Of a DNA stretch of 35,877 bases, positions 1-9,000 are shown piece after piece. The DNA comes from Microcoleus sp. FACHB-DQ6 (GTDB lineage: Bacteria > Cyanobacteriota > Cyanobacteriia > Cyanobacteriales > Microcoleaceae), in NCBI GenBank assembly GCA_014695175.1, contig JACJNV010000131.1, forward strand, positions 1 through 35,877, in the 5' to 3' direction. The first letter of the stretch is position 1. The number at the start of each line of letters is the position of its first letter. Both the position numbers and the translations under genes were made by a program. Below the pieces are notes generated by a model that saw only the letters and a program-made list of their open reading frames with translations, ran no database searches and had not been told where the DNA came from.

Positions 1-400
1 GGGTGATGATGGGACGAATTGGTGGTAGTTCGATTTTTTCGTAGATGGATTGTAATTTTTGTGCAGTCGCGGTCACTTTCTCTCCACACTGGGGACAATT
101 TTTGAGTTGGGCGATGATTGTTTGGTCGGGATGAGGATGTAGTTCTCTTCCCCCTCCTACTCTTGCTAGGCTTCTTTGTCTTTTTATCCCCTCAATTTTC
201 GATGGCTGAATGTTGGGCTTGAATCCTGTGGAGGGTGGAGTGCTGGAATTTTTGCTAGTTTTTTTGGGAGACGGACTTAGTTTTGCTTGGTCTGTGGCTG
301 CTAACGCTGCGGTGAGTTTTTGGATTTTCTCCCATAGCTCTACTATCAAGGCTTCTTTTGCCTCGTTCGATAGTTGCTTTAAGTCGGGGAGTTTTTCCAT
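1..400 (-). CDS. IS66-family transposase, N-terminal part (runs off left edge)
   Basis: Read on the minus strand from ATG at 398-400, an open frame of about 133 codons continues past base 1 without a stop. It starts MEKLPDLKQLSNEAKEALI, then has a helical leucine-rich stretch (LWEKIQKLTAALAA), a Ser/Lys/Pro linker (SPSPKKTSKNSSTPPS, GFKPN) and a zinc-finger segment NCPQCGEKVTAT. This order of leucine-zipper-like helix, basic 'NSS.PPS' linker and CPxC zinc ribbon is the usual N-terminus of IS66 TnpC-type transposases in cyanobacteria. The catalytic DDE domain would lie beyond the edge, so intactness cannot be judged. The IS end should lie in about 400-490; I could not fix it without the other inverted repeat. 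The family call is fairly secure. Confidence 0.8.
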   Translation of the reverse strand, partial: MEKLPDLKQLSNEAKEALIVELWEKIQKLTAALAATDQAKLSPSPKKTSKNSSTPPSTGFKPNIQPSKIEGIKRQRSLARVGGGRELHPHPDQTIIAQLKNCPQCGEKVTATAQKLQSIYEKIELPPIRPIIT

Positions 401-491
401 TTCTCTATCTAATGTCTATCTCGTCTTCTTGTCAAGGGGGTTGAGCAATTACGTTTACTGTTTACATCTACTAATTTTGAGGTAACAAAGA

Positions 492-1415
492 ATGAAAGAC
501 TTAATAATGGGCTATGCAACAAACTGTAAATTCGATGATTTCTACAGATTCGTTGCATCAACTCGTCAGCATTGCGAACCAGATAAAGTTGATATTGTTG
601 TGTTTATTAATGCCTTAGGGGATGAGTTCGCAAAGGTAGCTCTAGAAAAAAATATCACCCTTATACCAGTTGAAAATGTGTGGAAGTGGGTTAATAGCTC
701 AAAAATCCTAAATCTCATCTATCACGCAAAGATGGTGGGACTGCAAGCTTTAATTCGACTAACTTCAGGCTCTAACCGTACCTACTTAGAGGAGGATTAT
801 AGGAGTACGGTTGCCAATTGGATTCATCCACTAGCAGGTCGGTGGATTACTTACCATACATTCCTTAAGGTTAACTCCAGTTATCGAATGGTTATGACTT
901 CAGATGTGCGGGATGTTGTTTTCCAAGCTTCTCCCTTCGATGACTTAGACTCTAGTAAGCTTCACGTTTTTGAAGAAGCAGGTATTTATTTTGGACCGCC
1001 CACTCCAGAAAATGTAGATAGTGAATGGGTGAATGCTGTTTAGGGAAAAACAACTCTTGAAAAACTGTTGGGAAAACCTATACTCTGTGCAGGGACAGTA
1101 TTAGGAGGAAACCCTCTCATGATGCAATTAATTGAATTAATGGTGGTGGAGGCTCAACGCCATCGTCGTAAGCCTCTAGATCAAGCAATGTTCAATAAGG
1201 TGATTAACTATGAATTTCCCAGTAACCAAACGGTGAAACATAATTTGAAGAGTGGTGCCGTCCTCACACTGTGTGGAGATCATGAGAGATGTTGGGATAT
1301 TCAGGATGACAAAGTGATGGTTGACGATCGCCTTGTTCCTGTTATACATATGTACGATCGCGATTCTCGGACTAAGGAATTATTTCTCAGCAAGATTCCA
1401 AGTCCGCAGAAGTAA
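492..1415 (+). pseudogene. Glycosyltransferase-like gene broken by one in-frame TAG
   Basis: Two open stretches, 492-1040 and 1044-1415, lie in the same frame, separated only by TAG at 1041-1043, and read as one protein of about 307 codons. A good ribosome site (GAGGT, 479-483) precedes ATG 492. The first part begins MKDLIMGYATNCKFDDFYRF and contains TSDVRDVVFQASPFDD, a DxD-like metal/nucleotide-sugar motif as in GT-A fold transferases. The second part contains AGTVLGGNPLMMQLIE, PLDQAMFNKVI and a His/Asp-rich end (VIHMYDRDSR), which suits the acceptor half. The intact flanks suggest a recent nonsense mutation, a sequencing error, or less likely readthrough. The product could be a GT8- or DUF616-like sugar transferase; the subfamily is unsure. 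It sits 92 bp from an IS66 gene. Confidence 0.65.
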
Positions 1416-1563
1416 CCTGTAACCGGATTTGTTTAGGAATTATGTAACTGGCTTACCTTAATCGGACTCTGCGATTTTCTCAAGTCTGGGTTTAAACCCC
1501 GTGAACGGTTACATCCGTGGTGTTCTAGTCGATGAAATTCTGTAATCGCTTCGGAAGTGGAGT

Positions 1564-1589
1564 TAAACTTCCCCCTAGGGGGAAGTTTA
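1564..1589. repeat. Perfect 26-bp palindrome
   Basis: The 13-base arm TAAACTTCCCCCT is followed directly by its exact reverse complement, with no loop. It lies between the glycosyltransferase pseudogene and the PAN remnant. As RNA it would form a strong hairpin, but no clear T-run follows on either strand, so it may be a small intergenic repeat rather than a terminator. Confidence 0.6.
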
Positions 1590-1633
1590 GCTTAAAAAGG
1601 GAAACGTTAAGAACATTCCGCTTCCGTTTTTCT

Positions 1634-1876
1634 TTAACGCCTTGGTTTTACACTAGAAATCCTGCCTTCTCTCAGACTTGGCGACGGCACACCATTCTTG
1701 AAATAACACCAAGCTCGATCGCCCTCCACTCCCGGCCTCACGAAAGTAAAAGCCTGACATTGTTCATCAAACGCACGGATTTGTTGGCAAATATCCGGGT
1801 CGGGTTGGCTAATGTACATATTGCTATAATCAGCGCCGATTCTGTCAGTATTTAACTCTAAATTCCACCTTGTCAA
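1634..1876 (-). pseudogene. PAN/Apple domain remnant, frameshifted off the HEAT gene
   Basis: The minus-strand frame reads NTDRIGADYSNMYISQPD, then DICQQIRAFDEQCQAF, TFVRPGVEGDRAWCYFKN, GVPSPS and finally ISSVK. This is the pattern of secreted PAN/Apple domains in bacteria: Cys-rich, with CxAxTFV-PG and CYFKN-VP blocks. Two positions where I expect cysteine are arginine (IRA and GRIS), so disulphides would be lost. There is no signal peptide and no good start (the frame opens with TTG inside the HEAT repeat tail). It is one frame away from the HEAT remnant that runs into it. I infer that it was the C-terminal domain of a secreted HEAT-PAN protein. The PAN assignment rests on motif recognition only. 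Confidence 0.6.
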
Positions 1877-2000
1877 CAGCCACTAGCTGCGGCACAACAG
1901 TTTTAGCTTCTGCACCAATCATCCCCAAAGCAGAGGCTGCACTACTAGGCACATTTGGATTGAAGTCTTTAAGTAAAAGAATTAGCTGCGGCAGTGCAGT
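1845..2000 (-). pseudogene. HEAT-repeat tail cut off by a nonsense codon
   Basis: Directly after the stop TAA at 2001-2003 the same minus-strand frame continues as TALPQLILLLKDFNPNV, then PSSAASALGMIGAEAKTV, then VPQLVAVDKVEF, ending at TGA 1845-1847. This is one further HEAT unit plus the start of another, clearly homologous to the repeats upstream. The stop replaces the AAA lysine codon found at the same repeat position in other units (GCT AAA ACT becomes GCT TAA ACT), so one base change shortened the protein. The frame then runs into the PAN remnant with a shift of one. Confidence 0.7.
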
Positions 2001-2515
2001 TTAAGCTTTTGCACGGATTTTATTCAAAGCAGAGGCTGCACTACTACGCACATTTACATGGGAGTCTTTAAGCAGGGAAATTAGCTGTGACTGTGCAGTT
2101 TTAGCTTCTGCACCGAAACTTCCCAAAGCAGAGGCTGCACTGCTACGCACAGTTACATCTGAGTCTTGAAGCAGGGGAATTAGCTGTGGCACAGCAGTTT
2201 TAGCTTCTGCACGCATCCTTGCCAAAGCATAGTCTGCACGGCTACGCACATTTGCATCGGAGTCTTTCAGCAACAGAATTAGCTGCGGCAGTGCAGTTTT
2301 AGCTTCTGCACCGATACTTCCCAAAGCATTGGCTGCACGGCTACGCACATTTGCATCGGAGTCTTTCAGCAACAGAATTAGGTGTGGCACAGCAGTTTTA
2401 GCTTCTGCACCCATCCTTCCCAAAGCATAGTCTGCACGGCTACGCACATTTGCATCGGAGTCTTTCAGCAAGAGAATTAGCTGCGGCAGTGCAGTTTTAG
2501 CTTCTGCACCAACCG
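1900..2515 (-). repeat. 99-bp tandem coding repeats (HEAT units)
   Basis: A 99-bp unit repeats head to tail; identical GAGTCTTTCAG blocks lie near 2259, 2358 and 2457. The units encode 33-residue HEAT repeats and extend past the stop at 2001-2003 into the remnant. The near identity at DNA level implies recent expansion or gene conversion. Confidence 0.8.
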
Positions 2516-2867
2516 ACACATCTGAGTCTTTCAAGGTTTTGACAAAGGCAGGAATAGCAGGAAGAGCAATTTGTCTTAGAACCTCAGCAGCACTCTGGCG
2601 GACTGACAAATTCTGATCCTGCAAAGCTTCCATCCAATCAGGGATGGCTGGTTCACCTATTTTTCGTAACAGCTTAATAGCTGGATCAAGTGCCGTTTCA
2701 TCGTTACTCTTTAACTTCTCGGTGAGGGAGGGAATCTCTTTGGGATTAGCTGTGGGTTCGTCCTTAATTCCAGCCGCAGCATTGCGAGTCAACAGCAAAG
2801 GGGATGTGAAAGATAGGAACGACAGGGCAATTACGGCAACTAATCTTTGTCGGTAGTGCTTCGTCAT
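2001..2867 (-). CDS. Secreted HEAT-repeat protein, truncated
   Basis: The start is taken at ATG 2865-2867 (MTKHYRQRLVAVIALS), giving a normal signal peptide: basic N-terminus, hydrophobic core, then NAAAG as a likely cleavage region. An upstream in-frame start at 2906 only adds 13 residues before the signal. The mature part is built of HEAT/PBS-lyase-type helical repeats. Two diverged units come first (LRKIGEPAIPDWMEALQDQN and a similar one), then five near-identical 33-residue units of the type GAEAKTALPQLILLLKDSD followed by NVRSRADYALGRM. One unit has lost about 11 residues (KDSDVSV runs straight into GAEAK), probably by slippage between repeats. The C-terminus stops inside a repeat. The role is unknown; HEAT arrays usually bind proteins, here outside the cytoplasmic membrane. 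The truncated product may or may not be functional. Confidence 0.7.
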   Translation of the reverse strand: MTKHYRQRLVAVIALSFLSFTSPLLLTRNAAAGIKDEPTANPKEIPSLTEKLKSNDETALDPAIKLLRKIGEPAIPDWMEALQDQNLSVRQSAAEVLRQIALPAIPAFVKTLKDSDVSVGAEAKTALPQLILLLKDSDANVRSRADYALGRMGAEAKTAVPHLILLLKDSDANVRSRAANALGSIGAEAKTALPQLILLLKDSDANVRSRADYALARMRAEAKTAVPQLIPLLQDSDVTVRSSAASALGSFGAEAKTAQSQLISLLKDSHVNVRSSAASALNKIRAKA

Positions 2868-3050
2868 GGGCCAGAATCCTTGTATTTGATGAGCCGTCTC
2901 AGCCATTTGAATAATTGTGTATACATTCTCATCAAACTGTTTCAGGACTCCGGACGATCTAAATTTGTGCTTGTCTGTGGTGAAATCGATCGCCCTAAAT
3001 ACTGCTTACAAAGCGCCACTTTAAGGACATTCCGCCGTCTCAGGCATAAT

Positions 3051-3156
3051 TATAGGAATCCTTGCAGGAGTCGTAAATTTTTTACCCCACCCCAACCCTC
3101 CCCGAACCCCCTCGCTCGGGAGTAAGAAATTTACAAATGATGCGAGGATTGCTATA
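3051..3156. repeat. MITE-like element with about 30-bp imperfect terminal inverted repeats
   Basis: The left arm 3051-3080 begins TATAGGAATCCTTGCAGGAG. The right arm 3127-3156, reverse complemented, begins TATAGCAATCCTCGCATCAT. Both arms end GTAAATTT, with about two thirds or more of positions matching. Between them is a C-rich core (CCCCACCCCAACCCTCCCCG). No coding capacity is visible. The element ends 30 bp before the livG start. The rest of the 2868-3186 gap shows no gene; a short motif, ACATTCCGC preceded by TTAAG, occurs both here (about 3020-3034) and near 1607-1622. Confidence 0.65.
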
Positions 3157-3186
3157 GATATCTTATATTCGTTCTATGATGTGTTT

Positions 3187-3999
3187 ATGATTTCCGAACC
3201 CCTTACCCTCTCAACAAGCAATCCTGTTTTAGCAGCCAAAGGATTAACTCGTCGTTTTGGTGGTTTAATTGCTGTAAACAACGTATCTTTTACAGTTGAA
3301 AAACACGAAATATTTGGATTAATCGGCCCTAACGGCGCGGGCAAGACAACTTTATTTAATCTAATGACTGGACTGATACCTGCTTCTAGCGGCAACCTGA
3401 TTTATCAAAATGAAAATATTTCCCAATTGAAGCCTTATCAAATTGCTAATAAAGGTATTGCCAGAACTTTTCAAAATATCCGGTTGTTTGGGGAACTTTC
3501 TGCTGTGGAAAATGTGGCGATCGCCCGACACATCCACAGTCGATCGGGCAATCCAGTTTTATCGGTGCTGGCGGGGATTCTCGGCTTGCCAGCGTCTAAG
3601 GCAATGGAACGCCAAACCCAGCGAAAAGCCTTAGAATTGTTGGATTTGGTCGGATTGGGCGATCGCGCGGGCGAACAAGCGAAAAACTTGCCCTACGGCG
3701 ACCAGAGGCGCTTAGAAATTGCCCGCGCTTTAGCCTTAGAACCGCAAATACTCTTGTTAGATGAACCTGCAGCAGGGATGAATCCCAGTGAAAAGCACAA
3801 ATTAAGCGAATTTATCCGAGAAGTACGCCAACAATTCAATTTAACTGTAATATTGATCGAGCATCATGTACCGCTAGTTATGGGGTTGTGCGATCGAATT
3901 GCCGTCTTGCATTTCGGTCAGCTTATTGCTTTGGGAGAACCTGCTGTTGTGAGGAATGACCCGGCGGTGATTGAGGCTTATTTGGGAGATGAAACGTAG
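3187..3999 (+). CDS. livG: Branched-chain/neutral amino-acid ABC transporter ATPase (LivG/NatA type)
   Basis: This 270-residue cytoplasmic ATPase powers uptake of branched-chain or neutral amino acids. ATG 3187 (MISEPLTLS) is preferred over GTG 3181. Visible motifs are Walker [10 protein letters not shown] (residues 47-55), a Q-loop region ([16 protein letters not shown]), the signature [15 protein letters not shown] (degenerate LSGGQ, as usual for LivG), Walker [14 protein letters not shown] and the switch histidine in [11 protein letters not shown]. The end [14 protein letters not shown] and VIEAYLG is typical of LivG. The partner ATPase LivF follows after 281 bp. The permeases LivH/LivM and the binding protein are not next to it, as is common in cyanobacteria (Nat systems). 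A urea-transport UrtD role is possible but less likely, as no urt neighbours are present. Confidence 0.9.
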   Translation: MISEPLTLSTSNPVLAAKGLTRRFGGLIAVNNVSFTVEKHEIFGLIGPNGAGKTTLFNLMTGLIPASSGNLIYQNENISQLKPYQIANKGIARTFQNIRLFGELSAVENVAIARHIHSRSGNPVLSVLAGILGLPASKAMERQTQRKALELLDLVGLGDRAGEQAKNLPYGDQRRLEIARALALEPQILLLDEPAAGMNPSEKHKLSEFIREVRQQFNLTVILIEHHVPLVMGLCDRIAVLHFGQLIALGEPAVVRNDPAVIEAYLGDET

Positions 4000-4009
4000 A
4001 AATTGTAAA

Positions 4010-4123
4010 TGTTTCCCCGGCTCTGGCAGGGAAGCGACATCTACAGGCTCCGCCTCGTTTGGTAACATAAAAAATCGAGGCCGAGCCTCTGGTTCTGCGT
4101 TACCAGACCGAGCGGGGAAACGA
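4010..4123. repeat. Palindromic intergenic element between livG and livF
   Basis: The outer arms ATGTTTCCCCGGCTC and GAGCGGGGAAACGA are inverted copies with one extra base. An inner pair GGCTCCGCCTC / GAGGCCGAGCC (one mismatch) encloses a 20-bp loop holding GGTAACAT. The block ACAGGCTCNGCCTCG recurs near 11797, so it belongs to a dispersed family. Confidence 0.6.
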
Positions 4124-4159
4124 GTAAGATTAATAGTTATTGTTAAATGTATCTCCCAG

Positions 4160-4206
4160 TCCTCTTAAGAGGAATTCAGCTCTGAGCCAGGGGTTGAAAC
4201 CTCTGG
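4160..4206. repeat. Two short hairpins upstream of livF
   Basis: TCCTCTTAAGAGGA (4160-4173) is a perfect 14-bp palindrome. CCAGGGGTT / AACCTCTGG (4187-4206) forms a 9-bp stem with one G-T pair and a 2-base loop. Together with the 4010-4123 element they fill most of the livG-livF gap; no gene is seen there. Confidence 0.5.
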
Positions 4207-4280
4207 CGGACTCGCGGACTAACCGACTAGCGAACTGCGGGAAAAGAGAGAAAATTTTATCAACAATCAAGTCACACAAA

Positions 4281-5018
4281 ATGCAACACAGCTCACCCAA
4301 AACCACCCAAAACATCCTCTTAGAACTCAAAAATGTTTCTGTAAGTTATGGCGGAATTCAAGCCATACAAAATATTAATCTCACGATTAATGCAGGCGAG
4401 GTTGTCAGTCTCATCGGTGCCAACGGTGCGGGCAAAAGTACCACCCTGAGAGCGATTTCTAAAATAGTTAATTTGCGGCAAGGACAAATTATTTATAGCG
4501 GGCGCGATATTAGCCGCCGCCAAGCTCACGAAGTTGTGAAATTGGGAATCGCCCACAGTCCAGAAGGGCGGCGGGTTTTGGCCAAGCAAACGGTGTTGAC
4601 TAACTTGGAATTGGGGGCCTATATTCGATCGGACTCGGCCGCAGTAAAAGCCGATTTAGAGCGCCAATTTGAGATATTTCCCCGCCTAGCAGAAAGGCGC
4701 CGCCAGCTAGCAGGAACTCTCAGCGGTGGGGAACAGCAAATGCTGGCGATCGCCCGCGCGTTGATGAGCCGCCCGAAACTGCTATTATTAGACGAGCCTA
4801 GTTTAGGCTTAGCACCTGCGATCGTCAAAGAAATTTTTGCAATTATTCAAAACCTCCGCTCAACAGGCGTTACAATCCTCTTAGTCGAACAAAACGCCAG
4901 TTTAGCACTGCAAATTGCCGATCGGGGTTACGTGCTAGAAGCTGGTAATATTACCCTCACAGGTATTGGAACGGATTTGCTAAACGACGAGCGAGTCAGG
5001 AGCGCATATTTAGGATGA
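4281..5018 (+). CDS. livF: Branched-chain/neutral amino-acid ABC transporter ATPase (LivF/NatE type)
   Basis: This is the second ATPase of the amino-acid importer, 245 residues. The start ATG 4281 (MQHSSPKTTQNILLELKN) is chosen because the open frame further upstream is only repeat DNA. Motifs: SVSYGGIQAIQNINL, Walker A GANGAGKST (residues 46-54), GIAHSPEGRRVLAKQTV (typical LivF 'PEGRR' block), signature LSGGEQQMLAIARAL, Walker B LLLLDEPSLGLAP and ILLVEQNASLAL. The end YVLEAGNITLTG and VRSAYLG fits the family. It would pair with LivG upstream as an ATPase heterodimer. Its stop overlaps the start of the EamA permease gene (ATGA), implying translational coupling. Confidence 0.9.
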   Translation: MQHSSPKTTQNILLELKNVSVSYGGIQAIQNINLTINAGEVVSLIGANGAGKSTTLRAISKIVNLRQGQIIYSGRDISRRQAHEVVKLGIAHSPEGRRVLAKQTVLTNLELGAYIRSDSAAVKADLERQFEIFPRLAERRRQLAGTLSGGEQQMLAIARALMSRPKLLLLDEPSLGLAPAIVKEIFAIIQNLRSTGVTILLVEQNASLALQIADRGYVLEAGNITLTGIGTDLLNDERVRSAYLG

Positions 5019-5875
5019 CTTGGTTAATTTTTGGAATTTTGAGCGCTTTCTTTGAAGCCGTCAAAGACGTTTTGGGCAAACAAAACCTCAAAAAAAGTGA
5101 CGAATATGTCGTCGCTTGGTCTTTCTCATTTTTTTCAGTCATCTTTTTGATTCCCTGGGTATTTTATACAGGAATTCCGACCTTAAACTCTCAATTTTGG
5201 CTCGCCCTATTAATCGGAGGTAGCATCAACGCTGTCACAGCCCTCCTCTACATCAAAGCCATCAAACTATCAGATTTATCCCTGACACTACCGATGGTAG
5301 CTTTGACACCATTATTCATGTTGGTAACTTCACCGTTAATTGTCGGTGAATATCCCAAATTATTTGATTATATTGGCATTTTACTAATCGTAGCAGGCTC
5401 TTATTTATTAAATATCAAAGAGAAATCCAAAGGATATTTAGCCCCATTCAAAGCACTGCTGGATGAACCAGGGCCCAAATTGATGTTAATCGTCGCATTA
5501 CTATGGAGTATTGCCGCAAATTGTGACAAAATAGGAGTTACCAATTCCTACCCTATTTTTTGGGTATTCTCTTTGTTTGGTACAATGAGTGTTTTGCTCC
5601 TGCCAGTTTTATTGCACAAAACCCCAAATCCAGGGCGACAAATTCTCAAACAATTACCAATGCTAGCTGCTATGGGGTTTATCAATGCTACTGGAATAAT
5701 TTTTCAAATGCAAGCTTTGACATTAACTTTCGTAGTGCGAGTGATCGCGATTAAGCGTACTAGCGTGTTAATGGGTGTATTGTTCGGTCATTTCATTTTT
5801 AAGGAAAAAGATATTCAAGAAAGATTATTAGGGGCCGGAATCATGATTTTGGGAGTTTTATTTATCAGTTTATAG
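5015..5875 (+). CDS. EamA/DMT-superfamily permease
   Basis: A 286-residue integral membrane protein with about ten hydrophobic helices in two homologous halves, as in EamA (RhaT/YdcZ-like) drug/metabolite transporters. It begins MTWLIFGILSAFFEAVKDVL, with the first-half EamA pattern INAVTALLYIKAIKLSDLSL, TLPMVALTPLFMLVTSPLIV and GEYPKLFDYIGILLIVAGSY. The second half has GFINATGIIFQMQALTL and VLFGHFIFKEKDIQERLLGA. The ATG overlaps the livF stop by 4 bp, so it is almost certainly co-translated with livF. The substrate is unknown; the operon suggests amino-acid export or exchange, but that is inference. Confidence 0.85.
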   Translation: MTWLIFGILSAFFEAVKDVLGKQNLKKSDEYVVAWSFSFFSVIFLIPWVFYTGIPTLNSQFWLALLIGGSINAVTALLYIKAIKLSDLSLTLPMVALTPLFMLVTSPLIVGEYPKLFDYIGILLIVAGSYLLNIKEKSKGYLAPFKALLDEPGPKLMLIVALLWSIAANCDKIGVTNSYPIFWVFSLFGTMSVLLLPVLLHKTPNPGRQILKQLPMLAAMGFINATGIIFQMQALTLTFVVRVIAIKRTSVLMGVLFGHFIFKEKDIQERLLGAGIMILGVLFISL

Positions 5876-5920
5876 GTTGAGACTTGCGGAACTTTGACGC
5901 TCATTCTCCCCCCGAATGTA

Positions 5921-5962
5921 GGGGCGGTGCCCCCGTGATCGCCCTCTCTCGGTTGGGCGGGG
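5921..5962. repeat. GC-rich hairpin repeat upstream of cobN
   Basis: GGGGC-GGT-GCCCC (5921-5933) is followed by a second weaker pair, GCCC...GGGC (5941-5958). Such 'aggggcggtgccccc' blocks look like a dispersed cyanobacterial intergenic repeat. The remaining sequence up to cobN (to 6066) is AT-rich, with no conserved riboswitch that I can recognise. Confidence 0.45.
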
Positions 5963-6066
5963 ATGTCTGGGTTGAAAACAAGCCCTAGCCTCTATTAATG
6001 TATAAGTCATGTTATACTCAAGGCGATCGCACTTTCTCTCACTATTTATTAAGATAAAAAAAATTA

Positions 6067-9000
6067 ATGCACAAAATAGCAGCCACACCCGGAGGTTGGA
6101 ACCCTCAAGCAGAAGGAGTAATTTTTATTCAGCAAACCCCAGCACCAATAGTATTTATTAGTGCTGCTGACACCGACATTCAAACTCTCGCAGCCGCCGC
6201 ATCCAAAATGCCGGCCAAATTTCCCAAAGTGCGGGCAGTAAACCTGCTTCAGTTGCAGCAACAACTAACAATTGATACTTATGCCGAGGAAGTTTTAGAA
6301 CGCGCCGAGGTGATAATCTTAAGACTGTTAGGAGGGCGTTCTTATTGGTCTTACGGGTTAGAAATCCTGCGAGAAACTGTGCAGAAAACTAACGCATCAC
6401 TGATTGTAATGCCGGGAGAAGACAGTCCCGACCCCGATTTAATCAGCCATTCCAATGTATCGCTGTCAGCAGTCAATCAACTGTGGCGCTACTTCACAGA
6501 AGGCGGAGTCCACAACTTTGTTAACGCACTAAAATTTGCCGCCGATACTTGCCTAAAAACTGCTTATAATCCGCCCCTACCTCAAACAGTTTCCCGCGTC
6601 GGAATTTATGATTGGAAAAAGCAAATTGAATCGTCCCCAACTTGCGGACACGGGGATATTACTTCTAAATCTAAAGTCGGAATTTTATTTTATCGCGCTC
6701 ATTACTTATCAGGAAACTTAGCACCTGTTGATGCACTTTGTCAAGCTCTCGCAGAGCGAAACTTAGTACCGGTTCCCGTCTTTGTGTCTTCTCTTCGGGA
6801 ACCGGATTTGCAAATAGAATTGCTGGAATATTTCCAGCCAAAAGAATCAGAACCCATTCAATTATTGCTAAACACCACAAGTTTTGCAGTCTCGGGTTTC
6901 AGCAGTCAAGAACCGGCACAAAACAGCTTAAAATCCTTAGACGTTCCTGTATTGCAAGCAATCTTCAGCGGTGGGGGTTTGGAACAGTGGGAAACGGAAC
7001 TTCAGGGACTTTCGCCCCGCGATGTGGCGATGAATGTAGCATTGCCGGAAGTAGACGGAAAAATCATTACTAGGGCGGTTTCTTTTAAAGCGGTACAGAC
7101 TTGGAACAGCGAATTAGAAACAGATGTAGTAGGCTATGTAGCAGCGGGCGATCGCATTTCATTTGTAGCAGATTTAACCGCGAATTGGGTGAAAATGAAA
7201 CAAACCCCAGCCGCCAACAGACGCATCGCCATAATTTTAGCAAATTACCCTACCCGCAACGCCCGCTTAGCCAACGGTGTCGGCTTAGATACGCCCGCTA
7301 GCTGTGTCGAAATCCTCAAAGCTATGCAGGAAGCTGGGTATCAAATTGAAAACCTACCCGCTAGCGGCAATGAGTTAATTGAACTGTTAACTTCTGGGGT
7401 GACAAATGACCCGGAAGGACGCGAATTGCGGCCTGTTCATCAATCATTGGATTTGGCAGAATATGAAGAATATTTTGCTAATTTGCCGCAGGAAGTGCAA
7501 GATGGGATTTGTAAAAGATGGGGGCTTCCGGGAAGCTATGCACAAGATTTTATAAGTAACAATACGTCTTTTCCGATTCCGGGGATTCAGTTCGGTAATG
7601 TATTTGTAGGAATTCAACCATCGCGGGGATACGAACTTGACCCCGCATTAAATTATCACGCACCCGACTTAGAACCAACTCACAATTATCTAGCTTACTA
7701 TTATTGGCTGCGAGAAAAGTTGGGAATTGACGCTATAATTCATGCTGGAAAACACGGCAATTTAGAATGGCTTCCCGGTAAAAGTATAGCATTGTCTAAC
7801 AAATGTTATCCAGAAGTAGCATTAGGCGCAATGCCGAATTTTTATCCCTTCATTGTCAACGATCCGGGGGAAGGTTCCCAAGCAAAAAGACGATCGCAAG
7901 CTGTGATAATCGACCACCTGACACCGCCGATGACTCGCGCCGAACTCTACGGGCCTTTGCAGCAGTTGGAAACCTTAATCGACGAGTATTGCGAAGCCCA
8001 AAGTTTAGATCCGTCCAGATTGCCCATGATTCGCGATCGCATTCTCGCCCTCACCAACAAAGAAAACTTAGATAAAGACTTAGGAATACAACTAAATAAA
8101 TCGGAATTTACAGAATTTATTACCCGCACAGACGGCTATCTTTGCGAACTCAAAGAATCCCAAATCCGCGACGGATTGCACATTTTTGGGCAGTGTCCCG
8201 AAGGTAGACAGTTGAGAGATTTGATAATTGCGATCGCCCGCCATCCCACCAACGGGCGATCGGGCATAACCCGCGCCCTAGCAGAAGACTCAGGCTACGA
8301 TTTCGACCCTTTAACCTGCGATCCAACGTCGATAATTCAGCACCGCACAGCAGGCGATTTAACAGCAGAACTCGAAGAAAAAGCCGCTGAATTAGTAGAT
8401 AACTTAATCGAAAAAATCCGCGTTCATCCGCGTTCATCTGCGGTTAAAAATATCCAAATCGGAGAAGGAACCCAACAAGAACTAAACTGGATAAACAACT
8501 ATCTTTTACCTTCACTCCTCCAAACAAACCAAGAAATTACCAACCTTTTGCGCGGACTAGATGGGCGGCACATACCCAGCGGCGCATCCGGCGCACCCAC
8601 TCGCGGCAGACCAGATGTATTGCCCACCGGTCGCAATTTTTACTCAGTAGATATCCGCGCCATTCCCACAGAAACCGCCTGGAGAGTTGGCCGAGTTGCT
8701 GCTGAAACTTTAATCGAAAGATACACCCAAGAAAACGGCGAATATCCGAAAACTTTGGGTTTGTCAGTGTGGGGAACATCCACGATGCGGACGGGGGGAG
8801 ACGACATCGCCGAAGCCTTGGCGCTGATAGGAGTTCAACCAGTTTGGGATGGCCCTTCGCGCCGGGTTGTAGATTTTGAAATCTTGCCAGTTTCTGTTTT
8901 GGGGCGGCCGCGCGTTGATGTTACTTTGCGAATTTCTGGCTTTTTCCGCGATGCTTTTTTTAATTTAATTGATTTGTTTGACAGTGCGGTAAAAGCTGTG

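Noticed and set aside
1532-1855. Plus-strand 107-codon frame over the PAN remnant
   Set aside because: The minus-strand PAN pattern explains the region better; the plus frame starts within the 26-bp palindrome area and has no domain.
1900-2515. Regular 99-bp repeats that might look like a CRISPR-type array
   Set aside because: Repeats are directly adjacent without unique spacers and encode HEAT units in one frame.
5876-6066. Cobalamin riboswitch before cobN
   Set aside because: The 191-bp gap is mostly a GC-rich repeat and AT-rich DNA; I could not find a B12-box-like conserved core.
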